A stretch of DNA of 64,000 nt from Gammaproteobacteria bacterium (GCA_016708925.1 JADJET010000003.1:124001-188000); one strand, 5' to 3'. Positions 53,228 to 62,665 are shown, counted from the first letter of the stretch. Notes: generated by a model from the letters alone, not told the origin. A program made the numbers and translations.

Positions 53228-53728
53228 ATGAAAAAACTTATCGCTGTCACATTTGCTGCACTTATTCTTCAGGGTTGCGCAACGTCATACCAAAAAACCG
53301 GCTTTAGTGGGGGATACTCTGAGACTCAACTGGATGAAAACGTTTTTACCGTTTCGTTCAGAGGTAACGGCTACACCGGTCGAGAGAGAGTTGCCGACTT
53401 CACGTTGTTGCGGAGCGCCGAGTTAACGCTAGAAAAAGGATACCAATACTTTGCAATCATTGATGCAAATAGTTATACATCCAACAGCACCTACACAACT
53501 CCAACAACATCTCATACAACAGGCAGTGCTTATGGCGCTGGAAACTACGCCTATGGTAGTGCAACTACGACAACGACAGGTGGGCAAACATACAACATAT
53601 CCAAGCCAAGCTCATCAAATACCATTGTCTGCTTTAAAGAAAAGCCAGAAGCAGGCTTTACCTACAATGCGAACTTTATATACAAAAACATACGGAAAAA
53701 ATACGGCATTACTGATGCTGCCAAGTAA
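53228..53728 (+). CDS. Cassette-encoded lipoprotein
   Basis: 166 residues with AAAGGAG upstream of the ATG, which begins 16 bases after attC 1. Signal peptide MKKLIAVTFAALILQGC with lipobox cysteine 17. The mature part has a conserved-looking strand region (FTVSFRGNGYTGRERVADF, LLRSAELTLEKGYQYFAII) and a Ser/Thr/Tyr-rich low-complexity middle. It resembles CC0125/CC1285-type lipoproteins, often found in integron cassettes. GC content is clearly below the chromosome background. Envelope role unknown. Confidence 0.8.
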   Translation: MKKLIAVTFAALILQGCATSYQKTGFSGGYSETQLDENVFTVSFRGNGYTGRERVADFTLLRSAELTLEKGYQYFAIIDANSYTSNSTYTTPTTSHTTGSAYGAGNYAYGSATTTTTGGQTYNISKPSSSNTIVCFKEKPEAGFTYNANFIYKNIRKKYGITDAAK

Positions 53729-53731
53729 AGC

Positions 53732-53803
53732 ACATAACAAGGCGCTGCACTGGATGGCAGTTCCGCTGCGCTCCATTGCCACCAGTGAGCTTGGTCGTTA
53801 GGC
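53732..53803 (+). other. attC-like recombination site 2
   Basis: ACATAACAAGGCGCTGCAC at 53732 and GTTAGGC at 53797-53803 (GAGCTTGGTCGTTAGGC) bound a 72-base imperfect palindrome (CACTGGATGGCA against TGCCACCAGTG). GTTAGGC and TAACAAGGCG are classic integron attC core elements. It starts 4 bases after the lipoprotein stop, closing cassette 2. Confidence 0.85.
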
Positions 53804-53927
53804 CTCATGTACACCACCCACTCGCTCGGGTCGCTCACGCTCCAGCTTTTCGAAGCCAAAGGGGTCAAAGCCAAAGGGGTCAAGTCTCTTGTTGTAACAT
53901 TCAAACCAGTTGGTATATGCTTCCACC

Positions 53928-54764
53928 ATGGCCAGACCCCTTCGCATAGAGTTTTCCGGAGCGCTTTATCACGTTACTTCGCGTGGTGATCGTCAGGAGC
54001 CGATTTTTGAGGATGACGAAGACCGCCTCGCCTTCCTGAAGATACTGGCAGAGGTGGTGAAACGGTTCAATTGGCTGTGCCATGCGTATTGCCTGATGAC
54101 GAACCATTACCACCTGGTGGTGGAAACGCCCGACGGAAATCTGTCCAAGGGCATGCGTCAGCTCAATGGCATGTATACGCAGGCATCGAATCGACGCCAT
54201 GGGCGGATGGGGCATCTGTTTCAGGGCAGGTTCAAGGCAATACTGATCGACAAGGACAGCTATCTGCTTGAGTTGACACGCTATGTGGTACTGAATCCGG
54301 TGCGTGCAAAGATAGTTCGGCATCCCGGAAAATACACCTGGAGCAGTTATGGCGCGATGGTGGGCGAGGCGCCCGCGCCTAACTGGCTGGCGACGGACGG
54401 ATTGCTGGCACAGTTTGGCAAGCGCCGTGCTGAAGCCAGACAGCGGTACAGCCGGTTTGTCGCGGAAGGGATGTCCAAGGGGAGTATCTGGGAGAACCTG
54501 CGACAGCAGATTTACCTTGGCGACGAGAAATTTGTGACGCGCATGCAACGAAAGGCCAAGGTAGAGGGCGACGAGCTGAGCATCCCGCGAGCGCAGCGAA
54601 GAAAACCCGCGCCATCACTGGCGGCGATAGCGGCCAGACACCGCCATCGGGACGACGCGATTGACGCGGCCTACGCCACCGGAACCTATAGCTACCGCGA
54701 GATAGCCGATCATTTCGGCATACACCTGGCAACGGTCGGACGGATCGTTCGTTCCCGGATGTAG
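53928..54764 (+). CDS. REP-associated tyrosine transposase (RAYT, TnpA_REP)
   Basis: 278 residues from the ATG at 53928 (MARPLRIEFSGALYHVTSRG is the family start). HUH-type Y1 domain: histidines in CLMTNHYHLVVETP, the catalytic tyrosine in ELTRYVVLNPVRAKIVRHP, and GHLFQGRFKAILID between. A C-terminal helix-turn-helix ends in SYREIADHFGIHLATVGRI. RAYTs move REP palindromes rather than themselves. A direct repeat GCCAAAGGGGTCAA occurs twice just upstream (53858-53885). REP-like palindromes are at 40499, 49255 and 49317. The gene sits right after the cassette array. Confidence 0.93.
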   Translation: MARPLRIEFSGALYHVTSRGDRQEPIFEDDEDRLAFLKILAEVVKRFNWLCHAYCLMTNHYHLVVETPDGNLSKGMRQLNGMYTQASNRRHGRMGHLFQGRFKAILIDKDSYLLELTRYVVLNPVRAKIVRHPGKYTWSSYGAMVGEAPAPNWLATDGLLAQFGKRRAEARQRYSRFVAEGMSKGSIWENLRQQIYLGDEKFVTRMQRKAKVEGDELSIPRAQRRKPAPSLAAIAARHRHRDDAIDAAYATGTYSYREIADHFGIHLATVGRIVRSRM

Positions 54765-54894
54765 CAGTGCGGCCACTGACCATCTGACCCCACTGCCCCC
54801 CTGATCCCAGACTCTCGTCCCCCGACCGCCACGCGATTTGGGGAAAGTTCCGGCCCCCTGGTCCGACCTTGGCCCACCCAACACAAGGTGCAAC

Positions 54895-55236
54895 ATGAGC
54901 AGTTTGCCGAAATGTCCAAAGTGCGGTTCCGAATACGCCTACGAGGACCGGAATATGTACATCTGCCCGGAATGCGCCCATGAATGGCCACCGGGCGCGG
55001 CTATCGAAAGCACCGACGAGACGAGCGTCGTGCGCGATGCCTATGGGAACGTGCTCAATGACGGCGACGCGGTAACGGTCATCAAGGATCTGAAGATCAA
55101 AGGCTCGTCATCGGTAGTCAAAGTCGGAACCAAGGTGAAAAACATCCGCATCGTCAGCGGCGACCACGATATCGACTGCAAAATCGATGGCATTGGCGCG
55201 ATGCAGTTGAAATCGGAATTTGTGAAAAAGACGTAG
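54895..55236 (+). CDS. yjdM: YjdM/PhnA-family zinc-ribbon protein
   Basis: 113 residues from the ATG at 54895 with AAGGTG upstream. The N-terminal zinc ribbon has CPKCGSEYAYEDRNMYICPEC (shown here only to name the two CxxC pairs); a C-terminal KOW-like barrel carries DGDAVTVIKDLKIKGSS and VKVGTKVKNIRIV. Despite the old phnA (alkylphosphonate) name, these proteins are not proven phosphonate enzymes. A stand-alone gene next to the RAYT. Confidence 0.88.
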   Translation: MSSLPKCPKCGSEYAYEDRNMYICPECAHEWPPGAAIESTDETSVVRDAYGNVLNDGDAVTVIKDLKIKGSSSVVKVGTKVKNIRIVSGDHDIDCKIDGIGAMQLKSEFVKKT

Positions 55237-55552
55237 GGCGGCCGGACCCGCTTCGGGTTGTTCGTGCAGTTGCTCTCCATCCAGACGCACGGCGCGCTGC
55301 CCCCTTCCGCACCCACGTCCATCTCGGCCCGGCGCCGTGCCAGGCGCCCACGTGGGCACGGCAGGACCGGACGTCGCCCACCCTGCGGTCTGGGTTTCGG
55401 GCATTTCCGCCCCTCTGGAGTTGTGGCCCGCTGCGGCGGACTGAATGCCGTGATCCGGACGCAAAGTCGATCCCGGACCGCCGTAACACTTTCTCGCCAC
55501 GACGGCGCCCTGACGTCAACAGGGCTTCGCCGTTGATCAACTCCGGCTCCAA
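55237..55552. other. Intergenic region with inverted repeat
   Basis: No gene is visible. At 55334-55362, GCCGTGCC and GGCACGGC flank the 12-bp palindrome GCCCACGTGGGC (55346-55357). It shares GTGGGCACG with the repeat at 40335-40386. The sequence is GC-rich and could contain the terminators of the two convergent genes, though no T-run hairpin stands out. Confidence 0.5.
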
Positions 55553-56068
55553 TTACTCACCAATGCCGGCACAACTGGCACCAAGCCACCGGCCGTCGAC
55601 ATCCACATGGATTTTCCCGCTGGCACCGGGCTGCGTCATGTCCATGTTGGCGACGACGTTTTCGGGTGTCCTGGCCTCGATGATCACATTGGACGTCGAT
55701 GCGTGTGGCGCATCGCAGGTTTCAGTCACCACGATTTTAGTGGTTGACCGGGAGATAACATCTTTTTTGCAATCAACATTATCCGACTTGATCATGCTGT
55801 CCTGATCGAGATCTTCTTTTGTCACACAACTCTTCGAAACGTGCTTGCTGGGCTTGCCTGCGCGGGCGGCCATCATGGCCTCCATCCTGGCGCGCTGCTC
55901 CGGCGTCATTTCGGCGAGCGCTTCAGCGGGCATCGGCATACCGGTGATCAAGGTCGTGGTGGTCATTTCCCAAGCACCGGTCTTGACGTTGAGCGCGTCG
56001 GCAAAACCATGTAATGGCACGACAATGGCAAGCGCCAAAGCGCATCGAAAAATGTCTTTGGTGAACAT
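55553..56068 (-). CDS. DUF3617-family periplasmic protein
   Basis: 171 residues from the ATG at 56068 (MFTKDIFRCALALAIVVPLHGFADA, a signal peptide cleaved after about 25). The DUF3617 pattern NVKTGAWEMTTTTLITGMPM is followed by a methionine-rich stretch, MTPEQRARMEAMMAAR, cysteines in KSCVTKEDL, NVDCKKDV and VTETCDAP, and a final GRWLGASCAG. Function unknown; proteobacterial members are secreted, disulfide-containing proteins. Confidence 0.85.
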   Translation of the reverse strand: MFTKDIFRCALALAIVVPLHGFADALNVKTGAWEMTTTTLITGMPMPAEALAEMTPEQRARMEAMMAARAGKPSKHVSKSCVTKEDLDQDSMIKSDNVDCKKDVISRSTTKIVVTETCDAPHASTSNVIIEARTPENVVANMDMTQPGASGKIHVDVDGRWLGASCAGIGE

Positions 56069-56172
56069 ACTGACTCCGGAAAACCGTGTAAACGGGGCTG
56101 GATCAGCGTAACAGAAAAACGCCGATAGACGATATAAACGCGGTCGGGATCTGTCCTTGGCGTCAGCTCGGG

Positions 56173-56215
56173 TCAAATCCGCCATCGAATTATCCGCCCG
56201 ACCGTGGTGAGGTGG
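56173..56215 (-). pseudogene. RAYT C-terminal remnant
   Basis: The minus strand reads SHLTTVGRIIRWRI and stop, near-identical to the last residues of the intact RAYT (IHLATVGRIVRSRM). DNA identity stops upstream of this point. A second REP transposase was once here; only its HTH tail survives. The remaining spacer to 56590 shows no gene. Confidence 0.6.
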
Positions 56216-56590
56216 CTTCCGCCCCCGCGCGATAAAGCAGACTGCAACGCTTGGCGACTCCGAACGCAGGGATTGTCGTGGCCTCGTTGGCATGGGACGA
56301 GACCATGGCTTATTCGAAGTGATTTCCGGGATATTTTCTTTCCTTGGGCCGTGTCCGGACTGTAGGCGTTATTATTTTTCCGGGCACTTCGTGCCATACC
56401 CGGGTTGTCTATCTTGCGAACGGCCGCCGCATGACTCCTGCAATCGGAAGACTGGCAACTACTGTAAAAGCAAGCGCTTTGCGTTCAGCGACGAAGAGAC
56501 AATCCCGGCATGGCACCGGCATGTCGCCGGACAAGACGTTCGAAAGGAGCCAACGGACGAACACCGCGTTTGGGAATGAATCCGTCACCG

Positions 56591-57394
56591 TTATTGTTTT
56601 TCCAACCCTCGCGCTCCCGGCTCCGGGGGTTTTTCGGGAGGGCCGGCAAAGCACTGGGCAATCGCCATCCAGGCGGTGGCCGGCGTACCATTCACCTGCA
56701 ATCGGGTATCGGCGATATTGCGCACTTGCGTAACAACCTGGCAGAACTCCACGGCGGTACCGGTGATCCGGTTATCGTCCTGCGGCGTGTGCCACCGCCA
56801 CACGGCTCCGGACGGCGCATCAAGTTCCAGATAGGGCGCCGGCCCTGGAACTTCCAGGCCGCGATTGGCAAAACTCCAGCCGTAGGTTCTCGCGCCGATG
56901 GTGGCAATGTGGCGAATGCGATCCGATTGTGGCCGTGAAACGCCGAGCAGATCGTAGATCGCCCAGCTGTGCGCCCAGGTTTCCATCAGGCGGGCGGTAG
57001 TGAACATCTTGATGCCCATGTCCGGTCCGGCCCAGGTGAGGCGCAGGTCCGGATCGCTGGCGGCAAAAAGATCGCACATGACCGTGAACTGGCGGTGCCA
57101 CTTTTCGAGCATGGGCGCGCCGGACGCATTGTCGAGCCACTTGCGGGTATAGGTGACCAGGGGCTCGCCCGCCGCTCTTACCCGTGCCATAAAGGCCAGA
57201 AATTCCTGTGCGTTGCGATGCGAGGCAACGCCGAGGTAATCGCCAAAATAGAGATGGGCGATCACATCGTTGACAGTCCAGGCCTTGAAGCGGGTGACGC
57301 CGGCCCAATCCGCCGCCTTGAGATTGCGCAGAAAGCCGTATAACTCGTCGCCCTCGGCGCGGAGATCGGCGACGATATTTTGGAGGTCATTCAT
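56591..57394 (-). CDS. TIGR03084-like DinB/maleylpyruvate-isomerase-fold protein
   Basis: 267 residues. The four-helix DinB-like start is MNDLQNIVADLRAEGDELYG; W-T-V-N-D-V-I-A-H-L-like WTVNDVIAHLYFGDYLG carries the metal-type histidine, and METWAHSWAIYDLLG the second helix motif. A C-terminal SCP2-like domain follows (AVWRWHTPQDDNRITGTAVE). Related proteins use mycothiol or act as metal-dependent transferases in degradation pathways; the substrate is unknown. Isolated minus-strand gene. Confidence 0.7.
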   Translation of the reverse strand: MNDLQNIVADLRAEGDELYGFLRNLKAADWAGVTRFKAWTVNDVIAHLYFGDYLGVASHRNAQEFLAFMARVRAAGEPLVTYTRKWLDNASGAPMLEKWHRQFTVMCDLFAASDPDLRLTWAGPDMGIKMFTTARLMETWAHSWAIYDLLGVSRPQSDRIRHIATIGARTYGWSFANRGLEVPGPAPYLELDAPSGAVWRWHTPQDDNRITGTAVEFCQVVTQVRNIADTRLQVNGTPATAWMAIAQCFAGPPEKPPEPGARGLEKQ

Positions 57395-57535
57395 GCACGG
57401 CCTTGAACGGTCGGGATATCCGGTCTGGCACTAAAGCACAAAAAACGACAGGGAAAACGCCCGATATCTGTTGCGTTCCCGCTTAAAGTTGCCGGGCGAA
57501 AATGAACTCGGCTGTCGCTTTGGTGCGTGATTTGT

Positions 57536-59620
57536 TCACCGCTTGATGTTTAGCGCGAGTGGACGCCGCTCGGAAGTTGGTGCCTGCGCCGCGACCGAAT
57601 CCGTCAACAGCGCACGCGTGGCGGTCGCCAGATAGGCGGTGAGATTCTGCGCGAGGCGCGCCGCTTCGCCTTCGTTCTGTGCGGGGGTCGCCGTCAGCGG
57701 CGCCAGCCGATAGTCGTACAGGCGCGCGACGCCGGCCGGAGTGCGCACCAGAATCTCGCCGCCGGCGACGATGGCGGTGGTGGCGTCGCTACCGGAGGGC
57801 TTGATCACCGCGAATCCGGGGTCGTCCGCCGGCAAGGCCAGCAGGTCGCGTCCCCAGCACTGATGGGTGAATGGCTGACCGAGCTGACTGACCGCGGTGG
57901 GCACCAGGTCCACCTGGCTTGCCACGGTGGTGCTGCGGGCGCCGAACTGTGCGCGGATACCGGGGCCAAGCAACAGCGCGGGCACATGGAAGCGCGCCAG
58001 ATCGATATCGGTCGCCTGGGTGGCAGTGCCGAAACCGTGATCGCCCACCACCACGAACAGGGTCTGGTCGAACCAGGGTGCGCGTCGCGCCTGTGCGAAA
58101 AACTGTCCCAGCGCCCAGTCGGAATACTTCATCGCGGTCAGGTGCTGGTCCAGGTCGCCGAAACCCTGCACGGGCGCAAATGGTAGTGGATCCGGCAGGT
58201 GATAGGGCGTGTGGTTGGACAGGGTTTGCAAGACGGCGAAAAAGGGCTGGTCGTTCGGCAGCGCGGCCAGTTCCGCCGCCGCGCGGTTGAACATATCTTC
58301 ATCCGACACGCCCCAGGTGGCGTCATAGAACTTCGGCGCGACGTAATCGTCGCGCCCGATGAAATGGGTGAAACCCTGGTTGCCGAAAAAGCCGTTCTGG
58401 TTGTCCCACGAGAAACTGCCGTTGTAGACGTAGAGGTTGCGGAAACCGCGTGCCGACAGCAGATTTCCGAGACCGGAAAACTGGTGCATGCCTTCCGGCG
58501 TCTGCATCAGGTACTCGAACCCGGGCAGGTTGGGAAAGCAGGCAACGGACGCAAACATGCCCTGATGGGTGTGGGTGCCGTTGGAGAAAAAGCGCTCGAA
58601 CAGCAAACCCTCGTCGGCGAGCCGGTCGAACGCGGGTGTGACGCCATGGGAATGACCCAGCGCACCCACGAACTCGCCTGAAAAACTCTCCATGATGATG
58701 AACACAATATTGCGCGGTCGCGGTCCCGGATGCAGTCGCGGTTGAGGCGCCGGTTCGTGGCGGCGCAACAGGGGCGCGGTCCCGGCGGGCAGCAACTGGT
58801 CGCGGTCGGTCACCACCAGCTTGCGGGTGAGCGCCAGGGCTTCGGCTTCGGGCATCATCTTCAACCAGTGGGCGCTCTGCTCGCGGCCGTCGGCGGCCAC
58901 CGCCTTGGCGAGCGTGAAGACACCGTTCAGTCCCAGGTGATTGGCAAACGCGAAAGTGCTGTGATAGGCATCGCCCCAGCGCAGCGGGGGACCGGAGCGC
59001 AGCGTGCCCCGGCTGGCGACGCCCAGCAGTAACAGCACCACCAGCACCATCGGGATGCGCAGTGCCCAGCTCGTGCGGTGCTCGGTCGATGCAGGGCGAG
59101 TGATCCGGTCCAGCGTCCGGTAGGCCCAGCCCGCCCCGATCGACAGCACCAGCCACAGCGCCAGATAGCGCAGCACCGGAAAACCGTTCCAGATCATGCT
59201 GGACACGGTGCCCGGATCGGCGCGCAGGTACTCGAACGCCAGACTGTTCAGCCGGACGTGAAACTCGTGGTAGAAGTCGAGCTCGACCACGCCGGCAAAC
59301 ACGATCAACGAACTGGCGACGGTGAGCGCGGCGACCCAGAAAGTGCGGGGACGCAGACCGCGCGGCAACAGCAACGCCAGTGCCGGCAGCAGCAGCAGGT
59401 AGCCGACGATGATCAGGTCGAAGCGGACCCCGGTGACCAGCGCCTCGACCAGGGTAGACCCGGGAATGCCGTCGGCGAGCGCGCGATTGCGCCAATACAG
59501 CAGGATCCTGAGCAGGGTCTGCACGATCACCAGCACCGCGCCAGCGCCGACCAGAAACGCGAGGTCGGCACCTAACGCACTGCGGCGGGGAGTGCCGGGG
59601 GGCTTGGCGGCTGAAGTCAT
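57536..59620 (-). CDS. LtaS/MdoB-like membrane sulfatase-fold transferase 1
   Basis: 694 residues. Five or so N-terminal TM segments (to about 190), then a periplasmic alkaline-phosphatase-fold domain: metal Glu in NIVFIIMESFSGEFVG, the nucleophile threonine in SNGTHTHQGMFAS, and D-H metals in VVVGDHGFGT; TLSNHTPYHLPDP is also typical. Such proteins transfer phosphoglycerol or phosphoethanolamine groups onto envelope glycans or lipid A, or cleave them. The start overlaps the PAP2 stop by 4 bases. Part of a minus-strand operon with a paralogue and a PAP2 phosphatase. Confidence 0.85.
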   Translation of the reverse strand: MTSAAKPPGTPRRSALGADLAFLVGAGAVLVIVQTLLRILLYWRNRALADGIPGSTLVEALVTGVRFDLIIVGYLLLLPALALLLPRGLRPRTFWVAALTVASSLIVFAGVVELDFYHEFHVRLNSLAFEYLRADPGTVSSMIWNGFPVLRYLALWLVLSIGAGWAYRTLDRITRPASTEHRTSWALRIPMVLVVLLLLGVASRGTLRSGPPLRWGDAYHSTFAFANHLGLNGVFTLAKAVAADGREQSAHWLKMMPEAEALALTRKLVVTDRDQLLPAGTAPLLRRHEPAPQPRLHPGPRPRNIVFIIMESFSGEFVGALGHSHGVTPAFDRLADEGLLFERFFSNGTHTHQGMFASVACFPNLPGFEYLMQTPEGMHQFSGLGNLLSARGFRNLYVYNGSFSWDNQNGFFGNQGFTHFIGRDDYVAPKFYDATWGVSDEDMFNRAAAELAALPNDQPFFAVLQTLSNHTPYHLPDPLPFAPVQGFGDLDQHLTAMKYSDWALGQFFAQARRAPWFDQTLFVVVGDHGFGTATQATDIDLARFHVPALLLGPGIRAQFGARSTTVASQVDLVPTAVSQLGQPFTHQCWGRDLLALPADDPGFAVIKPSGSDATTAIVAGGEILVRTPAGVARLYDYRLAPLTATPAQNEGEAARLAQNLTAYLATATRALLTDSVAAQAPTSERRPLALNIKR

Positions 59621-60327
59621 TGGGCGCTCACCGGAGAACAGTAGACGCCGGGCAGGGATTGGCGCCTGAAGAACAGCAGATAAAACCCCAGGCTGGTGAA
59701 CCAGCAGATGGCGGCGGTCCAGAGGTCATGAGACAGGAAGTGAGCGCCGCGCAATTGCTGGTCGATCCCCAGCAGCAGGCCGAGCCCGATCCCCACCGCC
59801 AACCCCCGACCCGCCCATTGGGGTCGAACCTGGAGACAGACAAAGTACAGCGCGAGAAAGGTATATCCACCAGCGGCATGACCGGCCGGGAAGCAATGAC
59901 CGCCAATAGTCTGGCCGGGCGCAGCAGCAAAATAGGAAGTGTCCGGTTGGTCGCCACCATACCGACTCAGATCCCAGGGGCAGAGCCCCCGGCCCAGGCT
60001 TTTCAGCCCGCCGACCAACCCCACTGATACAGGCAGAGTGACCGCGAGATACCACAGCGACCGGCGCCAGACGCGCAACTGCGGCACCCGGGTGCTGGCA
60101 AGCGCGGTGACCAGAATCGCCACGCCCGCGATTATCTCCACTCTTTTCGCGACATCGTGGAGCAGAAACTGGGTGACATAGTGGTGGTGCAGCGCCCAGT
60201 GGCCACCTTCCAGCCCGTAGATCCAGTCGGCAATCGCGAGATCGGCCGCGCCGGGCAACGAGATCGCCGCCAGCGCGAATCCCAGCGCCGGCAACAGGGC
60301 GTGACGGCGCAGAAACGCGCGCATCAT
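59617..60327 (-). CDS. PAP2-family membrane phosphatase
   Basis: About 236 residues from ATG 60327 (MMRAFLRRH). A TTG at 60360 with GGAG 5 bases upstream, overlapping the preceding stop, is an alternative that would add 11 residues. Six TM helices. PAP2 motifs: KSLGRGLCPWDLSRYGG (C1, variant), GGHCFPAGHAAGGY (C2) and GAHFLSHDLWTA (C3, with nucleophile histidine support). It probably removes phosphate from lipid A, undecaprenyl-PP or a phospholipid. It lies between the two LtaS-like genes and overlaps one by 4 bases. Confidence 0.85.
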   Translation of the reverse strand: MMRAFLRRHALLPALGFALAAISLPGAADLAIADWIYGLEGGHWALHHHYVTQFLLHDVAKRVEIIAGVAILVTALASTRVPQLRVWRRSLWYLAVTLPVSVGLVGGLKSLGRGLCPWDLSRYGGDQPDTSYFAAAPGQTIGGHCFPAGHAAGGYTFLALYFVCLQVRPQWAGRGLAVGIGLGLLLGIDQQLRGAHFLSHDLWTAAICWFTSLGFYLLFFRRQSLPGVYCSPVSAQ

Positions 60328-60356
60328 GGGTGGACGCTGAGTTGCGACCGGCACGC

Positions 60357-62363
60357 TCAATGCCACTCCGGAAACCTGCCGGCCTGCCAGTGGTTCAGGC
60401 CGTGATCGTAGACGTAACTGGCGCCCTGATAGTAGGCAATCGTGCGCTCGAGGTCGGCGTCGGGCGCCGCGGGCCGTGCCACCGCGGGCGCGTCGCTTTC
60501 CGGATTGCGCTGCTGCTCCAGGTGGCGATTGGGCGCGAGGATCGACAGCAAACCCGGTCGGTACAGACCCAGACTCTGGTAGGTGCTGATCAGGGCGCGG
60601 CCCGCGCCGGGCGGTTCGGCCAGAATGTCCTTGCCGAAAAACGCCGAAGCGTAGTCCAGATGCAAGAGCGCGAGCAGCGTGGGCGCAACATCGATCTGGC
60701 TGGCGATGGTTTCGATCCGCGCCGGCGCGACATCCTTGCCGTAAATCATGAGCGGAATGCGGTAGCGCTCCAGCGGCAGCGCGACCTTGCCGGCACTGCC
60801 GGCGCAGTGGTCCGCGACCACGACAAACACTGTGTCCTTGAACCAGGGTTTGGCGCGCGCGGTTTCGAACAGGTGGCGCAGGGCCCAGTCGGTGTACTTG
60901 ACCGCGCCCGCGCGGCCGCTTCCCGAGGGGATGTCGATGCGGCCTTCGGGATAGGTGTAGGGGCGATGGTTGGAAGTGGTCATCAGGTGGAAGAAGAACG
61001 GTCGCCCGGCGGCGTGGGCCTGATCGGCCGCATCGAGTGCAACGTCGTAGAGGCCTTCGTCCGCCACGCCCCAGGCGTTGCTGAAACCGACTTTTTCCTT
61101 GGGCATCCCGGCCTGGTCGATCACCGCGTAGCCATTGCCGGAAAAGAACGTATTCATGTTGTCGAAATAGCCGTTGCCACCATAGATGAACCGGGTGTCG
61201 TAGCCCTGCTCGCCCAGCACATTGCCGAGCGACCACAGCCCGCTCTCCCGGCCCAGGCGCTTGACGATGGACTGTCCCGGCGTGGGCGGAATCGACAGTG
61301 TCACCGCTTCCAGACCGCGCACGGTGCGGGTGCCGGTCGCGAAGAAATTGGTGAACAGCAACGACTGACTGGCAAGCTCGTCGAGAAAAGGCGTGAGACC
61401 TGCGCGATTGCCGAACGTGCCCAGATAGTCGGCGCTCAGGCTCTCGACCATCACCAGCATGATGTTCTTCGGCGTCGGCGCGCCGGGGTTGTCGATGAAG
61501 CGGCGGATGTCGTAGATCGCCGCGGCTTCCCCGGACACGACGGCTTCTTCAACCTCGCGCTTCATCAGCGCCGAAGAACGCGCATCCGGAAGCCTGGCAT
61601 AGAACTGGGCGTAGTCGAGCTCGTTATTGCGAAATGCCGCGATGAACTGATACGGCCCGTTGCGCGCCAGTTCGTTGGCAAAGGTATTGGACGAAAAGTC
61701 GTGCAACTCCTGATCGAGCCCCACATAGGCGAGCGCGGGCGCGCCCAGGGCGCCCGCCAGCACCGCCAGCCGTAGCGGCCAGCGCGCGGTGTCGCCGCGA
61801 CCCGGACGCAGACAGCGCTCGATGCGCGGCGCCAGCATCCGATAGATCACGGCGGTGACGATCAGGATACCGAGGAGAATCAGCGCGACTGGATAGGATT
61901 CGACGATGTTGTCCGTCACCTCGCGGCGGTACACCAGATAATCCACCGCAATGAAATTGAAGCGCGCCTGGAATTCGTCCCAGAACAGGAACTCGGCGGC
62001 GACGATAAAACCAAGCCCGTAGAGCGTCACCAACACGCAGCCGTGTACCCAGTAACGGTTGGCCCTGGAATACCAGCAGCGCTCGGGAACCAACACGACG
62101 TAGAGCGCCACGGGCAGCAATGCGTAGGCGTAAAACGCCAGATCGTAGACCGTGCCGATGGCGAAAATGCCGGCCAGCGTGATCGCATCCCGGGGCAGAT
62201 CGCCAAAGGCCAGCGCCAGCAGGCCTGCGCGCGTAGCGGCGAAATAACCCAGCGCGGCGACCAGCATCCAGCCGATGAGCCCAAAGCGGCCGGCACCCGC
62301 GCCCAGGCAAGGTGGGGTCGGTGTGGGCACAGCGAAATCGTGATCGGAATTGATATCAGGCAT
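60357..62363 (-). CDS. LtaS/MdoB-like membrane sulfatase-fold transferase 2
   Basis: 668 residues from the ATG at 62363; a GTG two codons earlier is possible. N-terminal TM bundle (to about 205), then the AP-fold domain with NIMLVMVESLSADYLG, the nucleophile threonine in FATGTRTVRGLEAVTL, MTTSNHRPYTYPEG and VVVADHCAGS. The TM block is different from that of the paralogue at 57536. It likely adds or moves a phosphoglycerol-like group in the envelope. First gene of the three-gene minus operon. Confidence 0.85.
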   Translation of the reverse strand: MPDINSDHDFAVPTPTPPCLGAGAGRFGLIGWMLVAALGYFAATRAGLLALAFGDLPRDAITLAGIFAIGTVYDLAFYAYALLPVALYVVLVPERCWYSRANRYWVHGCVLVTLYGLGFIVAAEFLFWDEFQARFNFIAVDYLVYRREVTDNIVESYPVALILLGILIVTAVIYRMLAPRIERCLRPGRGDTARWPLRLAVLAGALGAPALAYVGLDQELHDFSSNTFANELARNGPYQFIAAFRNNELDYAQFYARLPDARSSALMKREVEEAVVSGEAAAIYDIRRFIDNPGAPTPKNIMLVMVESLSADYLGTFGNRAGLTPFLDELASQSLLFTNFFATGTRTVRGLEAVTLSIPPTPGQSIVKRLGRESGLWSLGNVLGEQGYDTRFIYGGNGYFDNMNTFFSGNGYAVIDQAGMPKEKVGFSNAWGVADEGLYDVALDAADQAHAAGRPFFFHLMTTSNHRPYTYPEGRIDIPSGSGRAGAVKYTDWALRHLFETARAKPWFKDTVFVVVADHCAGSAGKVALPLERYRIPLMIYGKDVAPARIETIASQIDVAPTLLALLHLDYASAFFGKDILAEPPGAGRALISTYQSLGLYRPGLLSILAPNRHLEQQRNPESDAPAVARPAAPDADLERTIAYYQGASYVYDHGLNHWQAGRFPEWH

Positions 62364-62665
62364 GGGCACGCAGGTCGGTGAGGAATGGGGGCTGTTGAGC
62401 AGCGCATCGCAAGGGACAACGGCTCAACCGAACAACGCTGTTTCAGCGTTCAATGCACGTCGCGAATCTACGCGACGCCAATTAACGCAATGTTAAACAT
62501 CAAGCGCACCCCGGATTCCTCGACGTTCCTCGCAAAAGCCGATTGCAATGCCGGCGCCTGGCCGCACAATGGCAGGGTCGCGCTCTTCCCGCCGCAAGGC
62601 CACCGCCCCGGCCTCCTGATGAACGGAGTAATCCATTGCCCAATATCCCCGGTTATCGGACTGCC
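62364..62665. promoter_or_regulatory. Divergent promoter region with small hairpin
   Basis: About 300 bases between the divergent LtaS-like and YejM-like genes. AACGCTG-TTT-CAGCGTT at 62434-62450 is a perfect 7-bp stem. I could not place convincing -35/-10 boxes; a 94-codon frame inside (62385-62669) has no coding character. Confidence 0.35.
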
